A stretch of 56,567 nt of DNA from Bacillota bacterium (GTDB taxonomy: Bacteria > Bacillota > Sulfobacillia > Sulfobacillales > Sulfobacillaceae), in assembly GCA_021820965.1 (NCBI GenBank), contig JAKACZ010000032.1:1-56567 (forward strand), in the 5' to 3' direction. Shown here in pieces: positions 28,699-37,626 of the stretch. The notes beneath the pieces were generated by a model, which worked only from the letters and a program-made list of their open reading frames with translations, did not search any database and was not told the origin of the DNA. Within the stretch, counting starts at the first letter, position 1; the number at the start of each line of letters is the position of its first letter. The translations under genes were made by a program, and so were the position numbers.

Positions 28699-29304
28699 AT
28701 GAAGAAAAGAATGATGGTGAGCATCGGGATCCTGTTGGGGCTCGTACTGGGATTGCTGGTTGTGGGCACTTCTGGAGTGTTGTCTCCCCTAGCGGTACTA
28801 GCTGCTGCTCCCGATGTGAATACCATGACCCCCGGTTGGACGCACCTGAGTAATACCACCCAGTCTGGGCCGTGGACGGGATCTGTGGAAATTGCGTACA
28901 AACCGGTCGCGTCACTGCGTTTAGGCCATCGGACGTATCCCCAATTCGACGTGAAGTTCAGTCAGCAGTTGACGTATCATGGGCGGTTTGCCCCACAATT
29001 GACGCGATGGCCCTATCAGATCATGTGGCCACCGCATGTCCTGGGGGATCCCCAAGAACCGGTTCCCTCGCCAACCAAGATAGCGCCTGATACCTTTGCT
29101 TACGGATACAACTCGTTTAGTGCTACTCAAGTGCCGATTTCCCAGGCTCAGTTAACACACGCGTTTCGCACCGCGCGATTTGTCGTCCTGTGGTCGGGCC
29201 TTCGGTGGCTGCCACCCACGGGCCCGTTGGGTTGGGGGCCGACGCATCGTCCCGTATTGAATGCACACTCTAGGCCGCCAGTAAGCCATGACACCTCGAA
29301 GTAA
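28699..29304 (+). CDS. Exported hypothetical protein
   Basis: ATG 28699 is preceded by GCGAGGTG. The ~200-residue product has a clear signal peptide: MKKRMM, then a hydrophobic core IGILLGLVLGLLVVGTSG, and an AxA-type cleavage region near VLAAAPD. The mature part is proline- and tryptophan-rich with PYQIMWPPHVLGDP and RFVVLWSGLRWLPPTGP. No family recognised. It may be an extracytoplasmic protein facing an acidic medium; this is inference from composition only. Confidence 0.55.
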   Translation: MKKRMMVSIGILLGLVLGLLVVGTSGVLSPLAVLAAAPDVNTMTPGWTHLSNTTQSGPWTGSVEIAYKPVASLRLGHRTYPQFDVKFSQQLTYHGRFAPQLTRWPYQIMWPPHVLGDPQEPVPSPTKIAPDTFAYGYNSFSATQVPISQAQLTHAFRTARFVVLWSGLRWLPPTGPLGWGPTHRPVLNAHSRPPVSHDTSK

Positions 29305-29397
29305 TGACGCTCGCCTTCCGGGACCAAGAGTTCCTGAAAATTGACAGGGGGTCGCCGTACCACACGGCGACGGCATTAATACATCCGGCCCTTTTAT
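29305..29397. other. Short spacer before MITE, nothing seen
   Basis: No feature recognised between the exported protein stop and the MITE. Confidence 0.3.
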
Positions 29398-29635
29398 CTA
29401 GCAGGAGTTTCCGAGTTAGTGAGTGCCAAACGTCTGAAACCCCAATAGAATCACGGTTTTGGACATTTCGCACGTATTATACAACTTGGGGGCGTTGTTG
29501 GCGGCATCGGTCGATCCGGTGAAGACGTGACGAGGGCCTCAAACTACCGTCTCATGCTGGATTCGGGGATTTCACCAATAACGACTGGAACTCAAAGTTG
29601 GTCAACGGGAATCATAAGTAAGAAACTCCTGCTAG
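29398..29635 (+). mobile_element. 238-bp MITE with perfect 14-bp terminal inverted repeats
   Basis: The left end is CTAGCAGGAGTTTC (29398-29411) and the right end GAAACTCCTGCTAG (29622-29635), exact inverted repeats. If CTAG is the duplicated target, the element proper ends with CAGGAGTTTC. No protein-coding capacity. A second diverged copy lies at 40569-40800, matching across the interior (for example the shared GATCCG-TGAAGAC and ACTGCCGTCTCATG-like blocks). Its transposase source is not in the window. Confidence 0.8.
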
Positions 29636-29664
29636 GTTAATCCTGTGGGAACCGGTAGGAATCC

Positions 29665-30046
29665 TTAGGCGGCGCGGTAAAATGACTTTTCGTCTGCAAA
29701 GGAATTGGCACAGGAATTGACCTGGCAGGTGTGGAACGTTGTCCCAGCGAATCTGTTGGGAGGCGTGGTCAGGGGTATACCGGCGATATCGAAGAGATAT
29801 CACCTGGCACGGACGACCTCTGGAGACGTTTGACCCGGTGGTCTAATGCATTTTGGCCATACGCGCACCCGCCGAGGGGGAGCGGTCCAAGCCGTACTGG
29901 ATGAGCGTACCCACGAGAAAGGTCGCAAGGTGGATGACGAGACCTTCAACGCGCTCAATGTAACCCGTCACACCTTTCACGGGAATGGAACTACGTGATC
30001 CGGCCGCAACCCAAATCATAAAAGTTGCTTTTGCGTGCCTCCTTAG
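29665..30046 (+). mobile_element. Internally deleted ISAzo13-family element
   Basis: The left end TTAGGCGGCGCGGTAAAATG and the right end (inverse of CTAAGGAGGCACGCAAAAGC) form diverged terminal inverted repeats. Between them, about 120 bp of the 5' region is joined to the transposase C-terminal segment (WHGRPLETFDPVV, then frame-broken up to WNYVIRPQP). The left part matches 39943-40065 and the C-terminal part matches 392-596. It is a ~380-bp non-autonomous derivative lacking most of the transposase. Confidence 0.7.
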
Positions 30047-30381
30047 GCTCCAGTTTGGGAAACGACGTCTCATCGTGGGACCCGAGTGTGGTGGCCCGGC
30101 TGTGACCGGTCCGTGCCATGGACGCTTGGGTGCGCCGGCTCCCTGGCCGATTTTTTGCCAGCTGGGGCATTCCAATCCTCCAAATCCGTAAGCAGAGGGG
30201 CACTGAATCTCACCGAGAATGAAAAACTACATTCCCCGGTTAGGAACTTTATTGTCCTGTTAAAAACTCTGGTTTAGCTCCACACCCGCCGTAGGTGCCG
30301 CAATGGTCATGATATCATGGGTTTCATGTGTAATCTCTGCGCAATCCAGAAGGGAGCACCGCCAAGAAGGTTACACTGAAC
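30047..30381. other. Intergenic before antiporter, no gene seen
   Basis: No open frame with coding character. It probably contains the promoter of the antiporter gene; AT-rich sequence lies around 30230-30275. Confidence 0.3.
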
Positions 30382-31677
30382 GTGAGAACATTAGGATCGC
30401 AAGAAGCCCGTGACAAAAAAGGGGGCAGCGCTGTGCTCAGCATGGATAGCTGGAATCATGCCTGGCTGGTGCTGCTCATCATTTTTGCGGGTGGCTTGGC
30501 GGTCGGCAAGCTATCGGAGAAACCGCGCATCCCGGATGTGGCGGCTTATTTGGTCTATGGAATTATTCTGGGCCCGGCGGTGCTTCACCTGGTCAACGTT
30601 CCCAACCAATCCAACGTCAATCAGTTCATCTTGAACCTAGGCGCGACGCTGATTCTGTTTGAGGGAGGCCGCGGCCTCGAACTGTCTATGCTGAAGCGCG
30701 TGTGGCTGAGCATTTCCCTTCTGGCCACCTTGGGCGTATTCATTACCGCAGCCGTGGTTGGCATTACGGCCCACCTGGTCTTGGGAACATCATGGATTTT
30801 GTCACTGCTAATGGGTTCCGTGATTGCCTCCACGGACCCGGCCACGCTGATTCCGGTATTCAAGCGGGTCTTCGTCCGACCCAAACTAAAGCAAACCGCC
30901 GAGTCGGAGTCCGCATTCAGCGACGCCACCGGAACCGTGCTGGTAGCCACGCTGCTCGCAGCGCACACCGGGGAATCCATCCAATTCGGTGCGGCGGTGC
31001 TCGCTTTCGTCAAATCGGCCGGCATCGGCATCATTATTGGGTTTTCCGTCGGAATACTCTCTTTGGCCCTGATTTCGCGGCAGGCCTGGGGACGCTTGCA
31101 TGAGTTTAGCTCGTTTTTGCTGCTGATTAGCGCCATCGGCGCGTATGCCGGAGCTGAAGCGCTCGGTGCCAGCGGGTTCATGGCCGCCTTCGTTGCCGGC
31201 CTGGTATCCGGGAACGGCCCCACCTTTGGCTGGGGTCTGGAACCCCACACCGAACAAAACGTGGCGCATTTCAACAACGCCATGACTCTCATGATGCGGA
31301 TGATGATTTTCGTCCTGCTGGGCACACAGGTAGACTTCACGTTGGTTAGCCGCTACCTTCTTCCCGGTCTCGTGGTGGTGGGAACATTTATGGTGGTCGG
31401 CCGCCCCCTCACCGTGTTGGCCTCGCTTCTGCCGGATCGCAAGGCACGCTGGCAGGGTCGTGAAATTGCCTTTATGTTCTGGGTTCGGGAAACCGGCGTC
31501 ATCCCCGCCGCGCTGGCCGGCATGGTCGCGGCTGAGGGGGTGCACGGGGCTAACATCGTCGGTTCCATTACCTTTATGGCCATCTTGTTAACTATCGTCA
31601 TTCAAGCCGGCAGCACTGAAGCCGTCGCGAAGTGGTTGGGTGTGCTCGCCCCCGTCGAACCCGCAGAGGATATTTGA
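30382..31677 (+). CDS. Cation/proton antiporter (CPA1, NhaP-like)
   Basis: A 431-residue polytopic membrane protein with about 12 hydrophobic segments. It exchanges Na+ or K+ for protons. The family core is visible: PRIPDVAAYLVYGIILGPAV, ATLILFEGGRGLEL, the GSVIASTDPATLIPVFKRV block with the transport Asp, then ESAFSDATGTVL (N/D-containing second motif) and VRETGVIPAALAGMV. GTG 30382 follows AAGAAGG; GTG 30433 or ATG 30442 are possible later starts. It faces away from the catabolic operon. An osmotic or pH role would suit ectoine users, but that link is inference. Confidence 0.88.
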   Translation: MRTLGSQEARDKKGGSAVLSMDSWNHAWLVLLIIFAGGLAVGKLSEKPRIPDVAAYLVYGIILGPAVLHLVNVPNQSNVNQFILNLGATLILFEGGRGLELSMLKRVWLSISLLATLGVFITAAVVGITAHLVLGTSWILSLLMGSVIASTDPATLIPVFKRVFVRPKLKQTAESESAFSDATGTVLVATLLAAHTGESIQFGAAVLAFVKSAGIGIIIGFSVGILSLALISRQAWGRLHEFSSFLLLISAIGAYAGAEALGASGFMAAFVAGLVSGNGPTFGWGLEPHTEQNVAHFNNAMTLMMRMMIFVLLGTQVDFTLVSRYLLPGLVVVGTFMVVGRPLTVLASLLPDRKARWQGREIAFMFWVRETGVIPAALAGMVAAEGVHGANIVGSITFMAILLTIVIQAGSTEAVAKWLGVLAPVEPAEDI

Positions 31678-31881
31678 GCCGGCGCTTGGCGCTCTTCCTA
31701 AGAAGCCCAAGACCCCAACAGGCCGCACGCCTTGTGCATGGCATGCGGACCAGTCGGCGGCTTCCATCGTCTCATTGTGATCGGAGGCTAATGTGGCTAC
31801 GACGCTCATTCCGCAATCGGTCCATCCCGCGGCGTAGGAAAGGCAGCGGCCGCCGCTCGTTGGCTTCATCGATCGTGCGTC
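31678..31881. other. Convergent intergenic spacer
   Basis: Lies between the ends of the antiporter and the transporter operon. No clear hairpin plus T-run was found by eye. Confidence 0.3.
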
Positions 31882-32535
31882 CTAGCGATACGCCGCAGCG
31901 CGCCGTTCCATGTATAGACCGATCCGACCAATCCCCAGGCTCATGATGAGATAGACCGCCGCCGCCATCGGATAGAGAATTCCGGGCGCGGACGTACTGT
32001 CGGTGCCGTTTCGCGCCTGGTACATGACGTCGGCGTACCCGACTAAGTACAGCAGGGTGGTGTTCTTCAGCTGGAGCACCACAAAGCTGGTCAACGACGG
32101 CAGCATGGTGACCAAGGCCTGCGGGAAGACGATTTTCCTCAGCGTCGTAAACCATGGAAGACCCAGGGCCGACGCTGCCTCCCACTGCCCTTCAGCCACA
32201 TCCATAATCCCAGAGCGGAAAATTTCGACCGCATACCCTACTCCATAGGCCACCAGCCAAATCATGGCGGCTGTCAACGGGGACAGCATAATCCCAAATT
32301 GCTGCAGCCCAAAGAAGATAATGAACAGCTGAACAATGGCCGGGAATCCCCGGATAATTTCCACGTACCAAGAAATGACGATCTGGATGGGCTTTGGCGC
32401 GTAAAGACGCCCAGCGGCAAACATGACGCCGATGATGACGGAGATAATCACCGACACCACGGTCAATATCAAGTCCTTGACGGCCCCACTCCCCATTACC
32501 CCAGCATAGTCGCTGATAATCTGGCCAGGGGTCAC
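31882..32535 (-). CDS. Polar amino-acid-type ABC transporter permease (second)
   Basis: A 217-residue inner-membrane permease of the HisM/GlnP family with about five transmembrane helices. The ATPase-docking EAA loop reads EAASALGLPWFTTLRKIVFP near residues 138-157. It also has VIGVMFAAGRLYAPKPIQI and YVEIIRGFPAIVQLFIIF, typical of this family. It is the last gene of a four-gene importer operon (binding protein, permease, ATPase, permease) and overlaps the ATPase stop by 4 bp. Two permeases imply a heterodimeric channel. Confidence 0.9.
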   Translation of the reverse strand: MTPGQIISDYAGVMGSGAVKDLILTVVSVIISVIIGVMFAAGRLYAPKPIQIVISWYVEIIRGFPAIVQLFIIFFGLQQFGIMLSPLTAAMIWLVAYGVGYAVEIFRSGIMDVAEGQWEAASALGLPWFTTLRKIVFPQALVTMLPSLTSFVVLQLKNTTLLYLVGYADVMYQARNGTDSTSAPGILYPMAAAVYLIMSLGIGRIGLYMERRAAAYR

Positions 32536-33344
32536 AACGCATCACCTCCTTGTGCCTCAACCGCATCCATCTCATCTGCGGTTTCCGTTGGCCGAAGCAC
32601 CCGCTGGAGAAACTGCTGGGCTCGCTCGCTCTTGGGGTTCTCCAAGACTTGACGCGCCGCACCGCTCTCGACCACCCGATGATCCGCCATGAAGACGACG
32701 GTGTCCGCCACTTCCTTAGCAAACTGCATCTCGTGGGTCACCAGAATCATGGTTCCGCCCTGCCTGGCAAGCCGCTTAATAGCGGCCAGAACCTCGCCGA
32801 CCAATTCCGGGTCGAGCGCCGAGGTTGGCTCGTCAAACAGCATAATTTCCGGTTCCATCGCCAAAGCCCGACAAATCGCCACCCGCTGTTGCTCTCCCCC
32901 TGACAGGCGTTTGGGGTACATGTCGGCTTTGTTGACCAAACCAACAATGTCCAAAAGCTCCTGGGCTCGGCGCACCGCATCGTCTCTAGAGACTTTTTTG
33001 ACTTCCATCGGCGCCAGGATGATGTTTTCCATCACCGTAAGATGAGGAAAAAGATTGAAGCCCTGAAACACCATGCCGACCCGTGTACGGATGTTCTGCA
33101 GCACGGCACGCGGCGGATGCTTCTGACCGCCTGTAATCGTATGTCCCAATATTTCCAGCGTTCCGTGTTCGAAGGGCACCAACCCGTTGATGCAGCGGAT
33201 GAAGGTGCTCTTGCCCGCGCCGCTGGGCCCAATGATGGCAACGACCTCACTTTTGTGTACATTTAGGGTCACATCTTCAAACACGAGCGTTTTGCCAAAC
33301 CGCTTGGTCATGCCTTTAGCGCTAACTACGATGTTGTTGGACAT
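32532..33344 (-). CDS. Polar amino-acid-type ABC transporter ATPase
   Basis: A 270-residue GlnQ/HisP-type ATPase that powers the importer. Walker A is IGPSGAGKSTFIRCINGL (~residues 38-55), signature LSGGEQQRVAICRAL, Walker B IMLFDEPTSALDPEL with the catalytic Glu, and H-loop LVTHEMQFA. The C-terminal tail (DEMDAVEAQGGDAL) is a short extension. The start ATG 33344 lies inside the end of the upstream permease (23-bp overlap), so translation is coupled. Confidence 0.93.
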   Translation of the reverse strand: MSNNIVVSAKGMTKRFGKTLVFEDVTLNVHKSEVVAIIGPSGAGKSTFIRCINGLVPFEHGTLEILGHTITGGQKHPPRAVLQNIRTRVGMVFQGFNLFPHLTVMENIILAPMEVKKVSRDDAVRRAQELLDIVGLVNKADMYPKRLSGGEQQRVAICRALAMEPEIMLFDEPTSALDPELVGEVLAAIKRLARQGGTMILVTHEMQFAKEVADTVVFMADHRVVESGAARQVLENPKSERAQQFLQRVLRPTETADEMDAVEAQGGDAL

Positions 33345-33990
33345 TAAGCTCCCACCTCGCTAACAGTTTGGACAAAATGAGATAAAACACGAAGTACATC
33401 AACGCGGCCAAGAGAAAGTCGTCAAAAAATCGGAAATCAGTGGCGCCGGCGTTATTGGCCTGGAACATGAGTTCGGCCACGCCAATGGTAAAGGCCAGTG
33501 ACGTGTCTTTAATGAGATTGCTAAGCTGGTTGGTCGCCGGCGGCAAGATGTTGAAGAACGCCTGAGGCAGAATGATTTTTTGCATGATTATTCCGCTGGG
33601 CAGACCGAGCGCTTGTGCCGCCTCGCGTTGCCCCCGGTCCACCGCCAGAATTCCGCCGCGAAAGATTTCCGCATACAACGTCGCGTAAAATACACCCAGC
33701 GCAACCACGGCCGACACAAATGAACTCATCTTGATCCCAACGGAGCCGAGGCTGAAATAGGCAATGAACAAGAGAATCAGAACCGGGATGGCTCGAATGA
33801 TTTCAACTACCCAGGTCGTGACCAGTTCAAGCGGACGGACACCGGACAAACGAGCCAACGCCATAATAAATCCCAGCAGCAGTGCGATTGCCAAGGACAC
33901 GCCGGTAAGTTCCAAGGTGACCCCGAGACCGCTCAAGAAATGACCAAAATTGCTACGCCATTCACTCAAAAGCACGTGCACCGATGACAC
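33322..33990 (-). CDS. Polar amino-acid-type ABC transporter permease (first)
   Basis: A 222-residue permease of the same family as 31882-32535. It has VTLELTGVSLAIALLLGFIM, TTWVVEIIRAIPVLILLFIA and the EAA loop EAAQALGLPSGIIMQKIILP. It follows the binding-protein gene after a ~97-bp gap that contains a stem-loop. The substrate is not fixed by sequence. An ectoine-like or amino-acid substrate is suggested by the neighbouring catabolic operon, since Ehu-type ectoine importers belong to this superfamily. Confidence 0.9.
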   Translation of the reverse strand: MSSVHVLLSEWRSNFGHFLSGLGVTLELTGVSLAIALLLGFIMALARLSGVRPLELVTTWVVEIIRAIPVLILLFIAYFSLGSVGIKMSSFVSAVVALGVFYATLYAEIFRGGILAVDRGQREAAQALGLPSGIIMQKIILPQAFFNILPPATNQLSNLIKDTSLAFTIGVAELMFQANNAGATDFRFFDDFLLAALMYFVFYLILSKLLARWELNVQQHRS

Positions 33991-34028
33991 CTCCTATCGC
34001 CGAATATGGATCTCTCGAATCCAGATCC

Positions 34029-34056
34029 GGGGAACCAGGATTCACCCCTGGCTCCC
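34029..34056 (-). terminator. Stem-loop between binding protein and permease genes
   Basis: GGGGA-a-CCAGG, a 7-base loop, CCTGG-c-TCCCC. There is no U-run, so it is more likely an mRNA-stabilising or attenuating hairpin that keeps binding-protein transcripts in excess, as is common in ABC importer operons. Confidence 0.55.
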
Positions 34057-34087
34057 CGATCCCGACTATGTCGGTTATCCACGTTTC

Positions 34088-34969
34088 TTAGTGTGAGTTG
34101 TTCGGCACACTGGCCAGACCCTTGAGATAAATCGAGCTCTTCATGCCATACTTATCAAGGATCTTTTGCTCTTGGCCGTTCTTATCAATCTTCAACAGAT
34201 ACGCGTTCAGCTTCTTCAAGAAGCTCGCGCTGTACTGTCCCTTGGGGACGGCATAGTATCCGCGCAAACTCGCAATCGGCGGTGCAATCGACTTCGGCAC
34301 GGGGCCCAGGATCTTGATATGCAGCGACGGATTCGTCTTCTTTGACCACGCAGGGTCTGTGTCCGGCTGCAACGTGGCGTCAATCCGCCCGGTCGACAGT
34401 GCCAAAAAAGCCTCGGCGATAGAGGGGTAGTACACAAGCTTAGCGCCAACCTTGCGGGCAAGCGCTTTGCCTTCGGCCACCTCTGCCGACGCGGTGACCA
34501 CACCGATGGTCTTTCCTCTCATGGCCGACACCGTGTCGCTAGCGATGGCCGGATGCTGCGAGTTGACGACTACCGCGTCGTTGTAATTCAACATCGGGCG
34601 GCTGAATGACAACACCTTGGCCCGCGAGCTGCTCCAGTAAATGTCGATCGTAATGTCTGCACGCTTTTCAGCCACGGCTGTAATGCCGGATGAAAACGGC
34701 AGGGGATCCACCTTCAGTTTCGCACCCAAGGTCTTAGCAAAGCCCTTAAGAATGTTCACGTCGTATCCGGTCCACTGTTTGGTTTGGGTGTTCTGAAAGT
34801 CTTCCGGTGCAAAAGCAGACTCCGCGATAATCAACTGCTTCGAAGACTTAACCTTCCCTAACAGGGTGTTGCTAGCCGCACTACTATTCGACGATCCACA
34901 GCCAGCCAGCAAAAACGCACCGGTGGCCAACGCTATCGCCGGAACGGCAAGTTTCGATCTATAAACCAA
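34088..34969 (-). CDS. Extracellular solute-binding lipoprotein of the ABC importer
   Basis: A 293-residue SBP_bac_3 family protein that captures the substrate outside the membrane. Its lipoprotein signal is MVYRSKLAVPAIALATGAF followed by LLAGC (Cys ~24). The family pattern includes SAFAPEDFQNTQTKQWTGYD, VNILKGFAKTLGAKL, and the RADITIDIYWSSSRAKVLSF block. The start is TTG 34969 with GAGGAGG 9 bp upstream. It is the first and presumably most strongly expressed gene of the importer operon. The ligand cannot be read from the sequence. Confidence 0.88.
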   Translation of the reverse strand: MVYRSKLAVPAIALATGAFLLAGCGSSNSSAASNTLLGKVKSSKQLIIAESAFAPEDFQNTQTKQWTGYDVNILKGFAKTLGAKLKVDPLPFSSGITAVAEKRADITIDIYWSSSRAKVLSFSRPMLNYNDAVVVNSQHPAIASDTVSAMRGKTIGVVTASAEVAEGKALARKVGAKLVYYPSIAEAFLALSTGRIDATLQPDTDPAWSKKTNPSLHIKILGPVPKSIAPPIASLRGYYAVPKGQYSASFLKKLNAYLLKIDKNGQEQKILDKYGMKSSIYLKGLASVPNNSH

Positions 34970-35504
34970 TTATGTGTCCTCCTCTGCTTCCGTTTTGTTT
35001 CGGTCGCAGCGTGATGCGCGGACAGCAAGGCTAATCCCATAAAGAGTGGGACTTCTTGCATTTCTGCCTCGCACACATGCACGACGAAAAGCCGTCTCGC
35101 TTGTCACCGAAGCACGGCATTCGTAACCATCCGGGATTTAAGTTGGGCTATTTAATAATTGCGCCCTGTGGCGAATCGCGGCACGCCGTGATCCCTGTCA
35201 GCCGACACGGTCGGCCCCGGGTGGTCCGGTTCTCTGCCTTGCTTCTTCCACAAGCGCTCGAGGAGCGCTCGCCTGCCTCACTTCAGCAGCGATGCTTTGC
35301 CATACCCGGGATTCAACCCGGCAACAGTGAGTCAAATACAGTACTCTGTCAGCAAAGATCGTCTTTGATCCCGTCACATTCCGTCGGTTTCTAAAGACAT
35401 CATTTACGGTAACACGATTCGTTGAACCCGGCAACTTTCAGACTAATGAAAAACGTCAGCCATGTGTTTTGTGCATATTGACTATGTGCGAAAAGTGAAA
35501 CCAC
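34970..35504. other. Intergenic between importer and rplA, no gene seen
   Basis: A long gap where rplJ-rplL would be expected after rplA in most Firmicutes; none is there. A plus-strand frame (35056-35394) lacks a ribosome site and family pattern. The phrase TTCAACCCGGCAAC (35313) recurs as TTGAACCCGGCAAC (35419), a short direct repeat of unknown meaning. Confidence 0.35.
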
Positions 35505-35530
35505 CCGCATCCCACTAGGAGATGGGGCGG
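35505..35530 (-). terminator. Possible terminator after rplA
   Basis: The stem CCGC-at-CCCA, loop CTAGGAGA, TGGG-GCGG, followed on the minus strand by a U-rich GGTTTCACTTTT. It is imperfect but sits where the rplKA transcript should end. Confidence 0.4.
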
Positions 35531-35545
35531 TCGTAAGTGCGCGGG

Positions 35546-36256
35546 CTACGCCGGCAGCGTCATACGCTGAGCGGTAATGGGGTTAACCGGGATTCCCGGT
35601 CCCATGGTAGTTGACACCGAAATGCTCTTCACATAGGTGCCTTTCGCTGCGGCAGGCTTTGCCTTGATCAGGGCGTCAATCAGTGCTGCCAAATTTTGGA
35701 CCAGCTGCTCCGATTCAAAATTCACTTTACCGATGGGCGCATGGACGATACCGGCTCGATCCGTGCGAAACTCGATTTTACCGGCCTTAATCTCATCTAC
35801 CGCGTGTTTGACATCAAAGGTCACGGTTCCTGTCCTCGGGTTGGGCATGAGACCGCGCGGACCCAAAATCTTCCCGAGGCGCCCCACCACCCCCATCATG
35901 TCGGGAGTGGCCACCGCCACATCAAAATCAGTCCACCCGTTTTGTATGCGCTCTGCCAGTTCATCACCGCCGACGTAATCGGCACCGGCCTCCTCGGCCT
36001 CCTTGATCTTGTCGCCCTTGGCAAACACTAAGACTCGCTGTGACCGGCCAGTTCCGTGCGGAAGCACTACAGCCCCCCGCACAACCTGGTCCGAATGCCG
36101 CGGGTCCACGCCAAGTCGCACCGCCACGTCAACCGTTTCCGGAAATTTGGCGAAGGCGAGTTCCTTAGCTAGCGCCACCGCTTCATCCGGTTCGTACACC
36201 CGGCCTTTCTCCACGCGGGCCAATGCTTCGATATGACGCTTGCCTTCTTTGGCCAC
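35546..36256 (-). CDS. rplA: 50S ribosomal protein L1
   Basis: A 236-residue L1, full length. It binds 23S rRNA at the L1 stalk and autoregulates its mRNA. Recognisable blocks are [60 protein letters not shown] and [20 protein letters not shown]. It lies 60 bp after rplK in the standard secE-nusG-rplK-rplA order. It is the last ribosomal gene on this side; rplJ does not follow. Confidence 0.97.
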   Translation of the reverse strand: MAKEGKRHIEALARVEKGRVYEPDEAVALAKELAFAKFPETVDVAVRLGVDPRHSDQVVRGAVVLPHGTGRSQRVLVFAKGDKIKEAEEAGADYVGGDELAERIQNGWTDFDVAVATPDMMGVVGRLGKILGPRGLMPNPRTGTVTFDVKHAVDEIKAGKIEFRTDRAGIVHAPIGKVNFESEQLVQNLAALIDALIKAKPAAAKGTYVKSISVSTTMGPGIPVNPITAQRMTLPA

Positions 36257-36315
36257 GGTAAAATTCCTCCTTGTGGTGTTAGCGGCCTCTTCGGACCTTC
36301 CACCAAACTTTGCTG

Positions 36316-36741
36316 TTAGTCAGCGATTTCGACACCCATGCTGCGGGCGGTGCCTTCAATCATCCGCATCGCGGAATCCAACGTCGTAGCGTTCAGGTCA
36401 GGCATCTTGGTTTCCGCAATTTCGCGAACCTGAGCTCGCGTTAATGTGCCCACCTTGTTAGTGTTGGGGTTTGGCGACGCCGTCTCCAGTCCCAAAGCCT
36501 TCTTGATTAGCACAGCTGCCGGCGGCGTTTTGGTAACGAAGGTAAATGAGCGATCTTCATATACGGTGATTTCCACCGGAATAATGAGCCCGGCCTGCGC
36601 CGCAGTGCGCTCATTGTACTCTTTGACAAACGCCATGATGTTGGCGCCGTGCTGACCCAGTGCGGGGCCGACCGGCGGCGCCGGGGTAGCTTTCCCTGCC
36701 GGGATTTGGAGCTTGATGACTCCTGCGACTTTCTTAGGCAC
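36316..36741 (-). CDS. rplK: 50S ribosomal protein L11
   Basis: A 141-residue L11, normal size. It forms the GTPase-associated centre with 23S rRNA. Key text is [39 protein letters not shown], and the C-terminal RNA-binding [19 protein letters not shown]. It starts 24 bp after the nusG stop and is co-transcribed with nusG and rplA. Confidence 0.97.
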   Translation of the reverse strand: MPKKVAGVIKLQIPAGKATPAPPVGPALGQHGANIMAFVKEYNERTAAQAGLIIPVEITVYEDRSFTFVTKTPPAAVLIKKALGLETASPNPNTNKVGTLTRAQVREIAETKMPDLNATTLDSAMRMIEGTARSMGVEIAD

Positions 36742-36765
36742 GCTGTTCCCTCACTTTACTCTTAA

Positions 36766-37296
36766 CTAATCCAATTCCGAGACTTGCGCGAAGTCAACCT
36801 CCAGCGGCGTATCCCGACCGAACATCGACACTGTTAAACGCACTTTCCCCCGATCCGAGAGCACTTCTTCAATGCGTCCGGAAAATCCCTCGAAAGGTCC
36901 TTCCGTGACTAACACCTCCTGGCCTACAGCCAGATTGATGCGCGGCAATTCAGGCACGCCGGAAAGGTCGTGCCCTAAAATCGTACGGACCTCGTGCTCC
37001 AACAGCGGGATAGGCTTGGAACCGGATCCCACAAAGCCCGTGACACCCGGCGTATTCCGCACCACGTACCATGAGTCGTCCCCCATGACCATCTCCACCA
37101 GCACGTAGCCCGGAAACACCTTCTTCTTTACGAGCCGTTTCTTGCCGTCCTTTACCTCAAGCTCTTCTTCCATGGGGACCATAATGCGGAAAATCTTGTC
37201 CTCCATGGCCATAGACTCCACACGCCGCTCCAGGTTCGCCTTAACCTTATTCTCATACCCAGAGTAGGTGTGAATCACAAACCAGTCTTTTTGCAC
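36766..37296 (-). CDS. nusG: Transcription termination/antitermination factor NusG
   Basis: I place the start at GTG 37296, which follows AAGGCGG and gives 176 residues, the usual size; the open frame extends further upstream without support. The NGN domain reads KDWFVIHTYSGYENKVKANL, RVESMAMEDKIFRIMVP and KKVFPGYVLVEMVM. The KOW domain carries VGQEVLVTEGPFEGFSG and VRLTVSMFGRDTPLEVDF. It binds RNA polymerase and couples it to ribosomes or Rho. Confidence 0.95.
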   Translation of the reverse strand: MQKDWFVIHTYSGYENKVKANLERRVESMAMEDKIFRIMVPMEEELEVKDGKKRLVKKKVFPGYVLVEMVMGDDSWYVVRNTPGVTGFVGSGSKPIPLLEHEVRTILGHDLSGVPELPRINLAVGQEVLVTEGPFEGFSGRIEEVLSDRGKVRLTVSMFGRDTPLEVDFAQVSELD

Positions 37297-37383
37297 GTTG
37301 ATGCCGCCTTCCGTGCCCTTTACCCCATGTTCATCGAATATAGCAACAGGGCGCCTCAACGCCCGGTTCGCAGTTTGCTATCC

Positions 37384-37608
37384 TTAGCGGAGATACAGGT
37401 GTAGGCCAAAGTTGAATAGAGCATCCAAAAGGGCGATCACGGCAACCACAATTAGCGTAAACACGACAACAAACCCGGTGTAAGATGCCGTTTGTTTATA
37501 GGTTGGCCAGACAACCTTTTTCAGCTCCGATCGGACTTCGCGGACAAACTTCCACGGGCCGGCTGAGGCTCTTGCTACTCCGCCTTTAGCTTCCATTATT
37601 CTCCCCAT
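37384..37608 (-). CDS. secE: Preprotein translocase subunit SecE
   Basis: A 74-residue single-span membrane subunit of the SecYEG channel. It has the conserved amphipathic motif FVREVRSELKKVVWPTYKQT followed by one hydrophobic helix (GFVVVFTLIVVAVIALLDAL). It sits between rpmG and nusG as usual. Confidence 0.95.
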   Translation of the reverse strand: MGRIMEAKGGVARASAGPWKFVREVRSELKKVVWPTYKQTASYTGFVVVFTLIVVAVIALLDALFNFGLHLYLR

Positions 37609-37626
37609 TTCCGCCCTGGATAGGCA

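Noticed and set aside
30382..31340. Long antisense frames over the antiporter gene
   Set aside because: They mirror the membrane-protein codons and have no starts with ribosome sites.
35056..35394. 112-residue plus-strand frame upstream of the importer
   Set aside because: No ribosome site, no family pattern and random-looking composition.
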